The notes under the pieces were generated by a model. That model made no database searches. It was not told the origin of the DNA and saw only the letters and a list, made by a program, of their open reading frames with translations. The position numbers and the translations under genes were made by a program. Shown one piece after another: positions 47,828-59,687 of a stretch of 64,000 bases of DNA. Location: NCBI GenBank assembly GCA_039707465.1, contig CM077658.1, positions 11,448,574-11,512,573 of the forward strand, given 5' to 3'. Numbering within the stretch: position 1 is the first letter of the stretch; every line of letters starts with the position of its first letter. The stretch is from Rhabdophis nuchalis. Lineage: Eukaryota > Chordata > Lepidosauria > Squamata > Natricidae.

Positions 47828-49095
47828 ACTAAAATTAAGCTTTTAAGTTCAAAGTCCACTGCTGTGCATAGGGCAGCTCACAAAATTATCGAGCAAGACA
47901 ATCTGGGGGCCCTTCTGGTTGAAGAGCAGGTGATAGCCATGGCTAAGAGTGTCTTTGTACACCTTGGGGGGAGTGCACCAGTTAGTTGGATGGATGGATG
48001 GATGGATGGATGAAATAAATATGGCTTGCAACATTTTATTGTACTGCTGTTTTATAGGGGCATTAGAATCGATTTTATTTCCCCTTATTTGATAAAATAT
48101 TCAAGGCATTCTGATATCTTCCATCCACAATTTTTCTTTCAGATCAAATGAACTCTTAACTCCTTGGATGCTGCCAAATTTTGTTATGCTGCTAAATAGC
48201 AGAATAAAATCCAAGTTGACCAACCCCTACATTTCTAGTTTGACACAACAATAGCATATCTTTAAATAATTTTGAATAAGTATATACATAACAGCAGAAT
48301 TTTTTTTGCCTCCTTATGTCTTAGACTTTGTTTTAAATCCCGCTGTTAACAAATCTCACTGTGTTTCATAGCATAAATGTTTTAGAGGCACAGTTTATAT
48401 TGGTAACAATAGTGGCAAAAATATTCTGTTCTACCCTTTCAGCTTTTGTTCATATCTCTTTCTCATCTGCTTTTCTGTTCTATTTTTAAATAGTTTGCTT
48501 TGGTTTATTGTTCTGCTGTATACTGGTCTTTGACCAAAATAAACTTTGAAGTGAGCGATTTCAAACAGTCATCCTTTGTAAAAAAAAAAAAAAAAAGCTG
48601 TATCAGAATCAGAGAAAAAGCTGCATATGAACAAATTTTATTTTCATTATTTGTCCCTTTTGCCCATGTTTATTCATAGCATCACTTAATTTCATTTCTG
48701 CATTAATCTGAAGATTACACACATACAAATTTGCATTTAAATATATTTCAAAATATAGCTTTGTAAGAAGATTCTTACTAATCTATGGGTTTCTGAACAT
48801 GTTTTACACTGCAATTGATATGAATATGGATATGGATTTTTTGAGCCTCAGATTTTATCACATAACAGAAAAAATACAAAATCGGTATTCCAATCTGACA
48901 TAAATTCAAGTAATATGAGCAAATAAACTTGAAAATCCAAGATTTGTGCAGATATCTTCTACATAAAGTACAAAGATTGTTGGACAAGACTAGTTCACAA
49001 CTGAAATGGAAACTAGCTACATAAAAGGAAAAAAATCAGTATTAAATATGAACTTCAATACGTCATTTTACAGTACCAAAAATCTAGAGGCAGAT
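47828..49095. other. No recognised gene; (GGAT)n and an A17 run
   Basis: A (GGAT)n run is at 47988-48011. A hexamer AATAAA (48538-48543) precedes an A17 run (48580-48596), like the end of a reverse-transcribed RNA, but upstream sequence is not recognisable. 47.83-47.98 kb abuts the L2 truncation and is unexplained. Confidence 0.4.
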
Positions 49096-49172
49096 GTAGG
49101 GTCTCCTGCTGGGGCAGGGGGTTGGACTAGATGACTTGCAAGGTCCCTTCCAACTCTGTTAATCTGTTAAAC
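49096..49172 (+). mobile_element. CR1 (L3-type) extreme 3' end
   Basis: GGGGGTTGGACTAGATGACT then CCTTCCAACTCTGTTAATCT is the terminal CR1 signature. About 75 bp survives. Confidence 0.8.
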
Positions 49173-49900
49173 TCTGCTGAAGATGTTAGCTAGTCTGGTA
49201 ATGAAGTGTTCAGAATACAACCCATAAGCATGGAGAACAAACTTTCACCCTCATTAAGAAACTTCCTGTATTCTGAATTCTGGCCATTCATTTTTTTTTC
49301 ATCTGTCTAGTAGTCCATCCCAAGTTCTGTCTTCTGGTCATTTCAAGAGAATGAAAATATTTGGAACTTTTATTTGTTTGTGGGAAGCTGACAAATTTCA
49401 TCTCTTTTTGACAGCAAGGAACTGACCTTATAAAAGCTAGCTACTCTTTCATGAATTTGTTTGAAAAGACCAGCTGTGCAATTAAACATTTGCTTTTGCT
49501 GGATAGCTGTTGACAACACTGGCAGTGATAAACATCCCACCATGTTATTTTCCCAGAACATCTTTCCTATATCCAGTGACCCTCAATGAATATCTGTATA
49601 AATATTATTTTCCTTTCTCTCTTCTCATGTTCATAACACGGATGCTTCCACCTGCAACTATTTGGTGGGTGCAAGATTACACTCTCAGCTGCTGACGGAA
49701 GGCCAACTGGCAGCTAGTTCTGAATTTCTATTGTGCAAGTCCTCAGTCCCAGATTCACTTTTTCAAAGGGGTTGCATGGATCAGTTAGAATCTGGTATGT
49801 GATCACACTGTAGGATCTTATGCATTGTGCCCTTTCACTTAGCCAATCTAAGCTGATTTCGAAAGGTTAAGCAGGCTGATTTGTTTTATGTTGTCCTTTT
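49173..49900. other. No recognised gene or repeat
   Basis: Single-copy-like sequence. Confidence 0.4.
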
Positions 49901-50260
49901 AGAATAGAATAGAATAGAATAGAATAGAATTCTTTATTGGCCAAGTGTGATTGGACACACAAGGAATTTCATCAAGAATCATAACACAGTGATAGTCAAG
50001 ATTACTAATATGCATATGCTCTGTACATAAAGTGCGCATAAAGAAAAATAAAGTAGAATGCATTCATCAAGAATCATAAGATACAACACTTAGTAATAGT
50101 CATAATCAAATTGCTTATTAGATAAAACAATATAAATTCGAAAGATACAAGCAACATGGTTATAGTCATAAGTGGGAAGAGATAGGTACTGTACTAGGAA
50201 GGCTGAGAAGAGTAATAGTAATACAGTCTTAATAAATAATTTGACAGTGTTATGGAAATT
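49901..50260 (-). mobile_element. LINE 3' end with (AGAAT)n tail, unassigned CR1-like family
   Basis: An (AGAAT)n run at 49901-49930 is followed by TCTTTATTGGCCAAGTGTGA and TTGGACACACAAGGAATTTC, which I recall as a common snake repeat end. It differs from the L3-type CR1 ends here. The simple tail at the left places the 3' end there. Confidence 0.6.
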
Positions 50261-50404
50261 AGTTGCTTAGCAGAAAGCCAAGGCTTTCTTGGTTGAGAAA
50301 TACAGTCATGGTTATCATGATCAATATCAGCATATCAGAAGAAAGCAGTGGCAATCCATTTCCATTTTGTTGCCAATAAAGTAACATAGATGGGTCCATG
50401 AAGT

Positions 50405-50830
50405 CATAGAATTGTAGGTTGGGAAGGTCTTGGAGGACTTCTAGCTCAACCGCTGTGCAAGAAACCCTAGGAATTCTCTTAACCTCTCAACCAAATGTCT
50501 TCCTTCTAAACTTTCAGGGAAGGAACAACAAGATTGCAAGAAGCAACATGTTCTACGTCTTAACAGGTCTCACAGTCAGAAAAGTCCATCTTATGACAAG
50601 TTAGGAAATCCGTGTGGAAAGTTCATATGAATTGGTTTTTTACTATTCTTGGGAGCTGTGAAGGATAAATCTACCTACTCTTATCTCTTTCAACTCATCA
50701 AGTAGTTAAAGCATGTTATCATGCCTCTTTTAGACATCTCAAGGAAATATATACACTTGGTTCCTTTGAAAATTTTTATATGATTTTTGCCATTGTCATC
50801 GCACTTCTCTGCACTCCCCCCCCCCCCGCC
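50405..50830 (-). mobile_element. Diverged CR1-like 3' end
   Basis: ATAGAATTGTAGGTTGGGAA, GGTCTTGGAGGACTTCTAGC and, at the right, CACTTCTCTGCACTCC follow the order of CR1 3' ends on the minus strand (compare 40.2 kb), but similarity is low and frames are broken. Confidence 0.5.
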
Positions 50831-51189
50831 CCAAATTCATATTCTATTCTGGCAACTTTAACTGCACAGAGGATTCTACATTCCAACTAAGGAGTCAAGT
50901 TGATGTGCCTTTGTTTAAAAATGTTAATCATCCTCTTCCTCCTCTTCTTGTCCTCCTCCTCCTCCACCTCCTCCTCCTCCTCTCCATAGTTACAAATTTT
51001 CCTAAAAAGTTATAGTTTTATATGTATGCTTTGCTAATATAAAGGGTATTGTATCTAAATTTTAGAAGCTTTTTTTTAAAAAAAAGTATTTATGCAGCTA
51101 CTTTGAACATCATTTAGGTATCCCAATAGACACACTATTAGAGCTCATCTTTCTCTCTTATCAATTTATTTGGGCAATATTTTAGTAGA
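50831..51189. other. No recognised gene; (CTC)n tract
   Basis: A (CCT)n trinucleotide tract occupies 50937-50986; otherwise AT-rich. Confidence 0.45.
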
Positions 51190-51545
51190 CAGGTAAAAGT
51201 AAAGGTTCCCCTTGCACATAAGTGCTAGTCCTTCCCAACTCTAGGAGGGCGGTGCTCTTCTCCATTTCAAAGCCGAAGAGCCAGCGCTGTCTGAAGATGT
51301 CTCCGTGGTCATGTGGCCAGCATGACTAAATGCCGAAGGAGCACAGAATGCTGTTACCTTCCCACCAAAGGTGGTTCCTATTTTTCTACTTGCATTTTTT
51401 ACGTGCTTTCGAACTGCTAGGTTGGCAGAAACTGGGACAAGTAACGAGAGCTCACTCCGTTATGCGGCGTTGGGGTTTCGAACCGCTGAACTGCCGACCT
51501 TTCTGATCGACAAGCTCAGCAGCTTAGTCACTGAACCACCACGTC
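51190..51545 (-). mobile_element. tRNA-derived SINE family A, full length
   Basis: Tail GGTAAAAGTAAAGGTTCCCC. Body GGTCATGTGGCCAGCATGAC. B box GGTTCGAAACC (minus strand, 51474-51484) is close to the consensus, the best-preserved in the window. Confidence 0.92.
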
Positions 51546-52300
51546 AAGACTTGATGTTAAAAGATACCATTCACTGCTGCCTATACCTCCTTCAGTGGAA
51601 TTGGGAACACTACTACTCCTACTGAAATCAATGGAAAATTCCCTTTACATCTCTTCAGCTTCTTAATTCGCTGAGGTTTTAAGTCTTAGTTCACTGAAAT
51701 GTTAAGCCTGAAAAGTTTCATCTCTTACCTACATTTTTTTCCTCGTGGTTAATTCAATTACATTCCATTCACATTTCTTTGCATATATAGTTGTGTTTTA
51801 AAGTGTTGCATTTTTTATCCTCGCTTAGCTATCCCAACAGCAGGAAAGATATTTTAGCTGTAGGTAGTTTTCACCAAGCATTTTCAATTATCAGCCCCAA
51901 TCATATTTATTTCCCAGAGAGGCTTTTCATTACGCATTTTATGTTCCCTAACTTTAAATTGATTTAATTTTATTTTGTTTCAAAAAACCAATTTGCATTT
52001 TAGAGACAAATAGAACAGTGGGATTTTCTTTGTCCTTGTTCTTTAAAAAAAACAGTTTGTAGTAAGAAATAATACATCACAAATATATACAGCTCTCCAT
52101 GAAATTGTAAGCACAGAGACATATAGCACAGAGTAAAACATTAAAACAGCTTAAAATATTAATGGTGTATTTACACTTTCCTTCCATTAACAAATCTGTT
52201 TTCCTACCCCTTTTTAAGTTAAAGCGTTTTTTAAAATTATTTTAAAAATGCATAGCACAAGGACAGTAGCAATGCATGTGGATTTTTTTTTCTTTTGCAA
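51546..52300. other. No recognised gene or repeat
   Basis: AT-rich single-copy-like sequence. Confidence 0.4.
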
Positions 52301-52697
52301 TTGATTTATTTATTTGATTTGATTTGATTTGATTTATAAACCGCACCCTCTCCCCGAAGGGACCCAGGGCGGTGCACAGGACAATTAAAAAGCATATAAA
52401 AACATAACAATACAATATTTAAAATCGAATTAAATAATTAACCCTGCGCTAAAATTTTAAAATCCTAAAACCCTTAAAAGTAATTCCCTGTAGTCCCAAT
52501 TAAAAACAATTTAATACATTACAGCCTGGGGTGGATAGGTTAGGCCAGGCCGGCCTGTTGAAAGAGGTAAGTTTTTAGCTTTTGGCGGAAGGAGCGGAGG
52601 TCCGTAGTTGTTCTAAGTTCGGGGGGGTAGGTCGTTCCAGAGGGTAGGGCCCACGACAGAGAAGGCCCTTCCCCTGGGCATCGCCCGCTGGCATTGC
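52301..52697 (-). mobile_element. L2 LINE 3' end
   Basis: A (TTTGA)n tail at 52310-52333, then CCCTCTCCCCGAAGGGACCC. Coding on the minus strand is limited to the last 45 or so residues (LWN.LPP region, LKTYLFQQAG). 5'-truncated at 52697. Confidence 0.88.
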
Positions 52698-52857
52698 TTA
52701 TAATTTCATTGCTGCAGATTAATACGAAATAGACTTTTTCAACTACAACTCAATCAAATTTTGGCAAGGTTTCCATAAATTCATCACTTGGATGAGTCAG
52801 ATGAAAGAACTGCATTAAACACTTCTCTGTGAAAATTAACTGAAAAACAGCGTGGAT

Positions 52858-52904
<47 letters not shown>

Positions 52905-53344
52905 CAGGTACCTTTGCTATGCACAGAACTGAAGAGATACTTCACTTCTGTAACCATTTTCTAAAGTATCTCTGAAGTAGCACTCAAAGTCTAAAGAGCT
53001 GGGTAGCATTCAGTGTGTATGGGCCAACTACACTCCTATAGCTCCTAGCTATATCTTCAATGGGTGTTTCAAACACATCAAGAATGTACAAAATAAGCAT
53101 TGTTGATCAGAGATTTTTTTTAAAAAGATTCAGGTCAAATGAATATTTTCCCAATAGGGAGTAACACAAGTAACAATCTTTAAAGTTCTCTGTTCCAGAG
53201 AGAAGCAACTTGGTCTTATTTTATTTATTTCTGTTTAATTTATATGCCACCCATCTCCCTATTGAGTGACTCTAGGTTCAGGTTTACACTAGAAGTCTGG
53301 AATTTCCCATTTCATGAGTTGTAGTGAGTATGTAATATTGGTGG
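52698..53344. other. No recognised gene; (AC)n run and a LINE tail scrap
   Basis: (AC)n at 52860-52902. A LINE-like tail scrap (TATATGCCACCCATCTCCCT) lies near 53.22-53.29 kb. Confidence 0.45.
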
Positions 53345-53352
53345 TTCTAGTC

Positions 53353-53596
53353 AGTAGTAGGATTCAAATTTTTTTTTACTACTGTGGGCATGGCTTCATG
53401 GGTGTGGCTTGCTGGGCATGGCAGGAGAAGGATACTGCAAAATCCCCATTTCCTCCCAATCAGCTGGGACTCAGGAGGCATAGAATAGATGGGGGTGGGG
53501 CCAGTCAGAGGTGGTATTTACTGCTTCTCCGACCTACTCAATGTTTCCACTACCAGTTCTCCAGAACTGGTCAGAACCTGCTGAATGCCATCTCTG
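53353..53596. mobile_element. hAT-type non-autonomous element with perfect 8-bp TSD
   Basis: Begins CAGTAGTAGGATTC and ends GAATGCCATCTCTG, flanked by GTTCTAGT at 53345-53352 and 53597-53604. Interior motifs GGGCATGGCTTCATGGGTGT and CCAGTTCTCCAGAACTGG are shared with the 41.4 and 2.0 kb elements. 244 bp, non-coding. Confidence 0.9.
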
Positions 53597-53706
53597 GTTC
53601 TAGTCCAGAATTAACGGGGGTAGCTCATCCTGCTCTAGCTTACAAATAAAACAAATCAATTTCTAATAAAGATATTTGCAAGAAACTGAATCATCATTCA
53701 GAATAT

Positions 53707-53985
53707 CTCTGCAGAATACCAGAGTTGGAAGGGACCTTGGAGGTCTTCTAATCCAACCATCTACTCATGCAGGAAATCCTGTACTATTCAGACAAATGAT
53801 TGTCCAATCTCTTCTTTAAAAATTTCCAGTGTTGGAGCACCCACAACTTCTGGAGGCAAGTTGTTCCACTGATTAATTGTTCTAACTGTCAGGGAAGTTC
53901 TCTTAGTTCTAAGTTGATTCTCTCTCTCAGGCCTGCAACCATCTTTTCTTTTGGATCTTTGCCCTGCCACACTTTCTATTATTCT
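53707..53985 (-). mobile_element. CR1 (L3-type) LINE 3' end
   Basis: Minus-strand frame RTKRTSLTVRTINQWNNLPP, EVVGAPTLEIFKEEIGQSFV. The end reads AGAGTTGGAAGGGACCTTGG. Diverged upstream of 'ERENQLRTKR'. Confidence 0.88.
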
Positions 53986-54497
53986 ACTATCCATTTTTTA
54001 TTGTGGGAAAATGGGAGGGGGGATTGTATGCGGTTAGGTGCTATGTAGCCATAACAAAATTATTTCTAGAAAGCCAAGGTCACCCTTTGTCTCTGCCCCT
54101 CTGCACCTGACCAGAACTGGATGGGTAGAACTGCCAGAATGGCAGTGGAAGATTGGACCATGGGATGGACTTGTGGGTGTGGGGGGCAAGATCTTGAATT
54201 TTCAACTGGGTTGGGAAAACCGGGAAGCTTTCAGATTCGGGTTTTCCCAGATGTGCCAAAATGTCTCTCAATAAACTGGAACATTGAGCAATACTTTGCC
54301 TTGGACTCTGATTTACTTTTGGATGCTATTTGGATCCCTGGCACTCTCCTTGATTTGTTTCCATCCATTGTGTCTTGTTCTGCCTTTGGTTGCATACTTT
54401 CCATATGTGTCATTCTTCCTCCACCTGTGTTTACTAGAAAGGAGCATGGAAGAAAATTAACAATACATTGAATGGCAGGTGTAGAATGTCATCCTAG
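53986..54497. other. No recognised gene or repeat
   Basis: Single-copy-like; opposing open frames without family resemblance. Confidence 0.4.
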
Positions 54498-54853
54498 TGT
54501 TGGGTTGGCAATATATATAAGCCATGATTGGAATATTGTATCTGTAACTTTAACTGCTACAGTGAGATGTGATTGGCTGCTGTTTCCGCAATCAGCCATA
54601 AGAGGGAGCCAGAATCACTGTTAGAGGCTGGTCCTTGGATGATGGATCTGTATGTCGGTTATCGATCAGTGAAGTGAATTGTGAGTTGAGCAACCCTAAG
54701 CCAACGTTTGAGTAATAGACTGTGTGTATGACTCAGGACTATTTATCACTTGTTTGTGAAGATGTGTCTCTTACTTTATTTTTCCAATGCAAGTAAAGGT
54801 CTACTTGTTTTACCTTCAGTGTCTGTGGCTGATAGTGTGGATACCTAGCAACA
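54498..54853 (+). mobile_element. Solo-LTR-like element (family 3)
   Basis: Begins TGTTGGGTTGGCAATATATA and ends GGATACCTAGCAACA. The TATA-like segment 'caatatatataagcca' and a later 'caagtaaagg' lie in the same order as in the reverse complement of 44646-45113. A matching TSD was not found. No retroviral genes. Boundaries are less sure than for 38.7 kb. Confidence 0.5.
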
Positions 54854-55776
54854 TATCTCTTGCTACTTTCCATGGCACATTTTTCGGTCTCCTGATGGAG
54901 ATATCCTTAACAGCAGACTACAAAAGAAACCTCTAATATTAGATTTATTTGTTTATGGAACTCTTAATTGACTCTCAGTGAATGAAATCTCGTTTATATC
55001 ATGCCTTTGTCCATAAGTGAGTAGTTTCTCTTTGTTTGACAGTAATAGCTTACTTGATGAAGGGCCTTATGTTGCAAGGACGCCAAACATGGAGTCATCA
55101 TTTAATTTTCTTCTCATCTCTACACAAAGTATTTCTCTGGGCATAATGGAAAAAAGAAGCAATTGATACTTGTTTGTTATGACTGAGTTCTACCTGGTTT
55201 GTAGGATGTAAGCAGTTGTCCCAGAATAGCAGGTGAAGTGACGCTGTTCCTGAGTATACAATAATTGCAAATCCTATTGTGAGCCAACCTCTTGATCATT
55301 ATCAAGAAGGCTGCAATGTGTATCTTTAGACATAATGTGTACCTTAAATTTTTTTTTTTAAAGGGGGGAAATCTACCAGCTAATTAACCTACCCTTTAAT
55401 CTGTTGTATTTGTCAGCTGTAAATCCTTCATAATCACAGTTTCACACCTTTTCTCTGTTTCAACAACTGTAGCGTTTGTTGTGGCTGACTTTTTGCAGTC
55501 TTAACAGTTCATTTAATCTTGTGAAGAATATGAGCTAACTGTACTTGAATCTTGGCATCTGCTGTGTTTATTGTTTAAGCCACCTTAGTTGAGCCTCCTG
55601 CTGGGACAACCGGAGCTGTCATAGTTACTGGCATTTTTGTGCTGTCTGCTATTAATGAAGGGGTGGGGAGAGAAGAATTCTGACCTCAAACCCTCTAAAA
55701 AAAGAATTGGCCTATTTTCTATATTATGCAGAAATAAACATAACTTTGCCACCAAAGTTGCGATGTGACACTCCCA
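54854..55776. other. Single-copy-like; possible conserved non-coding DNA
   Basis: No repeat seen. The 55.36-55.58 kb part (ACCAGCTAATTAACCTACCC, GTCAGCTGTAAATCCTTCAT) is a weak enhancer-like candidate. Confidence 0.35.
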
Positions 55777-57487
55777 TGTAACACCCTCCTGCGCGAGCTA
55801 CACTATCTTCCAATGGTCTTCCGGGTGTCATTCAAGGTGTTGGTCACCTGGAGGAAGTTGATTATCTAGACCTGCGCCAGTCCGGCTTCCGGCCCGGGCA
55901 CAGCACCAAGACGGCATTGGTCGCGTTGGTAGATGATCTCTGGAGGGCCAGAGATGGGGGTTGTTCCTCCATCCTGGTCCTATTAGACCTCTCGGCAGCT
56001 TTTGATACCATCGACCATGGTATCCTATTGCATCGGCTGGGGGGGTTGCGGGTGGGAGGCACCGTTCTACGGTGGTTCTCCTCCTACCTCTCCAGTCGAT
56101 CGCAATTTGTGTTGGCAGGAGAGCAGAGGTCGACCTCGAGACCCCTCACATGTGGGGTGCCTCAGGGGTCGGTCCTCTCGCCTCTCCTGTTCAACACATA
56201 TATGAAGCCGCTGGGTGAGATCATCCGTGGTTTTGGGGTAGAGTACCACTTCTACGCTGATGATACGCAACTGTATATATCTACGCCAAACCACCCCAAC
56301 GATGCCGTAGCGGTGATGTGCCAGTGCCTGGAAGCCGTGCGGATCTGGATGGGAAGTAACAGACTCAGACTCAACCCGTCCAAGACGAGTGGCTGTGGTT
56401 TCCAGCCGCCCGATTCAACCAGTTGACTCCATCACTGGCCATAGGGGGCGAACACCTTACCCTGTGGATGGGGCGCGCAACTTGGGTGTCCTCCTGGATA
56501 CCTGGCTGTCCATGGAAGACCAAGTGACGGCCGTGGCCAGGAGGGTATTTTACCAGGTTCGCCTGGTACACCAGTTGCGCCCCCTATTGGATCGGGATGC
56601 CCTTTGCACAGTCACTCAGGCCCTCGTGACATCCCGACTGGACTATTGTAACTCTCTCTACATGGGGCTCCCCCTGAGGTGCACCCGAGGACTGCAGCTG
56701 GTCCAGAATGCAGCCGCGCGAGCAATAATGGGAACCACCAGGAACACCCATATAACACCTCTCTTGCGCGAGCTGCACTGGCTGCCTGTAGTCTTTCGGG
56801 TGCGCTTCAAGGTGCTAGTTGTCATCTTTAAAGCGCTCCATGGCATGGGACCTAGCTATGTGCGGGATCGGATCCTGCCCCATACATCCTCACGGCCGAT
56901 TCGCTCCCACAGAGAGGGACGTCTCCGGGTGCCGTCCACTAGACTTTGTCAGCGGGCGACGCCCAGGGGAAGGGCCTTCTCTGTGGCAGGCCCAGCCCTC
57001 TGGAACGACCTTCCCCCCAACATTAGAACAACTACGGACCTCCGCTCCTTCCGTCAAAAACTCAAAACATACTTCTTCTGCTTGGCCGGCCTAGGTTAGT
57101 CTCTTCCATGAGGATTTTTTAGGGATCGTTAGTTTTAATGTGGGGATTTTAGTGCAGGGACAATTAATTTAATTTGTTTTTATCTGTATTTATTGTATGT
57201 ATATTTGATAGCGTTTTAATTTTTCCCTGTGCACCGCTCCAAGTCCCCTTGGGGAGAGGATGCGGTATATAAAATAAATTATTATTATTATTATTACTAT
57301 CTTTAAAGTACTCTGTGGCTTAGGACCTGGGTACCTACGAGATCGCCTTCTGCCACTGAGAGCCTCCCACCAGCCAGTACGCTCCCATAGAGAGGGTCTT
57401 CTCATGGTGCCGTCGGCGACACCCAGGGGGAGAGCCTTCTCCGTGGGAGCACTTGTCATCTGGAATGAATTGCCCCCGGAGTTACAT
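55777..57487 (+). mobile_element. Older L2 LINE fragment, split by a younger L2
   Basis: The left part (55777-55847) codes LRELHYLPMVFRVSFKVLVT-type residues and stops. The right part (57295-57487) continues TIFKVLCGLGPGYLRDRLL, RSHREGLLMVPS and RGRAFSVGALVIWNELPPE. Joined in register they give a contiguous FKVLVT/TIFKVL junction. The interruption is the L2 copy at 55848-57294. Confidence 0.8.
55848..57294 (+). mobile_element. L2 LINE with reverse transcriptase core, inserted in L2
   Basis: Frames at 55917-56426 and 56389-57099 cover LEEVDYLDLRQSGFRPGHST, motif A LLDLSAAFDTIDHGILLHRL, motif B GVPQGSVLSPLLF and motif C YADDTQLY. The C-terminus to LKTYFFCLAGLG follows. Two single-base deletions, near 56386 and 56455, break the frame in the segment after motif C. 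The endonuclease is absent. The 3' UTR has AGTCCCCTTGGGGAGAGGAT and an (ATT)n tail. Close to the 12-13.4 kb copy. Confidence 0.93.
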
Positions 57488-58396
57488 TAGCAGCTTCTAC
57501 CTGCTCTTCATATACATGTTCAATTTCCCAAATGCTCAATAATAGTCATATTCACCATGGAAAAAAAATGAGACTGGCTGAGCTACATATTTTCCAAAAG
57601 ACTTATCTGTTTCTATGCATTTTGGCAAATATGGTTTTGCTTGGAAAATAGGTTGGTGGCAGCATCTAGAAGATCTTTTTTTGTCTGGCTTTACAAAAGC
57701 TAAGCATGATTCAATCTGATTAGGACTTAGGAAGAGCCCATCCTAAGGCTGCTAACAAGTTTTAAAAAGCAAATTCTATCCATAAAACTCCATGGATGTA
57801 TTATTATAGCCACCGAACGGTTGAGATTGACATTGGGAGGGTTCTAAAATTTGAACAAATGCAAAGAAAGCATGACAACAGGCTGTACTTAGAGAGAGTA
57901 AAAAAGGAGTGGAAATCTGCTAAAATAAATATCTTTTAGTGATTGTCAGTTCATTTACATGCTTTAAATTTGCTGCATTCAGAATCCTCTTCCAAAAAAA
58001 CACTTTTAGTATGCTAGTATTTGTCAATGAAAGGTATGCTTCCTACCTATGAATAATTTAAATGAGAAGACTTTAGTGGAAAAATCCTTTCCAGAAGAGG
58101 TAGAAAATTTACTAATGAAGTGTGTGTGTGTGTGTGTGTGTGTGTAATAGATATCTATGTACAGTATATAATATTTTGTGTTGGGGGGGGCAACTCTACC
58201 CACACATATAGAGGGAAGAATTAGGTCATTGAAAACCAGACATTATGAAGAAAATATTACATTTGAATTCTTCAATTTGTGTTTCCAAGAATTTCCTTGA
58301 GGCCTTTGAAGAGTCTCCTTTTAATCTTAAACTTGTCGTTAGCTGGGCCTCTGCCTGTGTGTAATTTTTATATTGACTTGGTTCTATTAGATTCAA
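57488..58396. other. No recognised gene; (TG)n run
   Basis: (TG)n at 58121-58145; otherwise AT-rich single-copy-like DNA. Confidence 0.45.
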
Positions 58397-58789
58397 TGTC
58401 AGGGTCCCAAGTAACACCCCCCAACTAAAGAAGACTCCAAAGCTTGAGTTTCCTCAAAGTTGCACTTTATCAGAGATGCCATATTGGCATATCTGGAAAA
58501 ACCCAAATCTGAAAGTTTCCAGGTTTTCCTCACTCAAAATTAAGTCCAAGCCCCTGCCCAGCACCCACATGTCCATCACAGGATCTAATTAGGCACTATC
58601 TAAAACTGGAGATGCCTCCCAGTCACCTCATCACAGCTGCAGGGCAAGATGGCCTTGGCTGTCTGAGAAAGAATGTTATTTTGACTATATATCACCCACA
58701 CTCTGTATAACCCTCCCTCCCAGTTCCCCACAGTAGAAAATGTGGCAGGCCTGAAGTCCTAAGGTAAAAGATGGCTTCCAGGACTGGCA
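58397..58789 (-). mobile_element. Solo-LTR-like element (family 1)
   Basis: The unit begins TGTCAGGGTCCC and ends AGGACTGGCA and is colinear with 24040-24423. Flanks TTCAA (58392-58396) and TTCAG (58790-58794) agree at 4 of 5, a probable 5-bp duplication. No internal genes. Confidence 0.7.
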
Positions 58790-59284
58790 TTCAGTGGGTT
58801 TATTTTCCAATAAGCAGGTATTGAATTACAGTCTTAATTTCTAACCAACATTAGCAAATAGTCAGGTAGATGCCTAAAAACTTGGTTCTGATCCAAAATG
58901 GGAATTCTTCTTCATCTTAACTTTTGTCCCTTTTCTCTCTTCTGATTTTAGAAGCATGAGGGAAACACTTGCAGATGCTGAAGTGAGAATTGCAGCTCGT
59001 TGGCATAAATCCTAGTGCTACTACTGTAAGTTTCAAGCAAGATCATTACATTCATAAACAGAGGTTTTGATGCCAAATATTTTCACTCCAGTACAAATTC
59101 TTATAATGAACTTTAAAACTATTTGTAAAAAAAAATAATTACAGTTGGGACTATGTTGATTCCATGGAGAGCTGGAGCCCATTTTATATTGGGTGGGAGA
59201 AACTTGTGGTTTTTTTCTTTTCTTTTTTTTAACATCAGCAAAAGTTTGATCTTTCTTTCCCAAATCTTAATCATAAAAGGCTTC
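58790..59284. other. No recognised gene or repeat
   Basis: AT-rich single-copy-like sequence. Confidence 0.4.
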
Positions 59285-59687
59285 TGTCAGAGTCTGTTGC
59301 ATAAATTCAAATCCAGAAGCACATTAGAGATAACTGATGCAGCAGCATTCATTAACTTCTTTATATACACAAGAATAGATGAATTAATGTACAATACCAA
59401 CAGGTGTTTCTTCCAAGTAAACACAAGGCAAACACAAGCAGTTAGCTTCATTTCAGCAGACAAGTCCAGACAGACTGTTAGTTTACTTCTCAGAGCAACA
59501 GACTGTTTAAGTTTCTGTTTCAATTCTCTGCACAGATTCAGATCTATTTAAGCTCCCATTGGCTGATTTAGTTGCTATGCCTATTCTTGATTAGATTATT
59601 ATTGCAAACCAGCCCATAAAAAGAAAGGCAGGATTCTCTTTTGCAATATGATAGGCAGAGAAACTGTCTGCATGAGAGGATGTAACA
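59285..59687 (-). mobile_element. Possible solo LTR (family 4)
   Basis: TGTCAGAGTC at the left and GGATGTAACA at the right give TG...CA ends. On the minus strand CCAATGGGAGCTTAAATAGA reads as a CCAAT box plus TATA-like element. Flanks CTTC/CTTT agree at 3 of 4. No second copy in the window, so this is a tentative call. Confidence 0.4.

Noticed and set aside
51474..51545. tRNA gene
   Set aside because: A- and B-box-like sequences are present, but they belong to a multicopy SINE body and no cloverleaf is completed.
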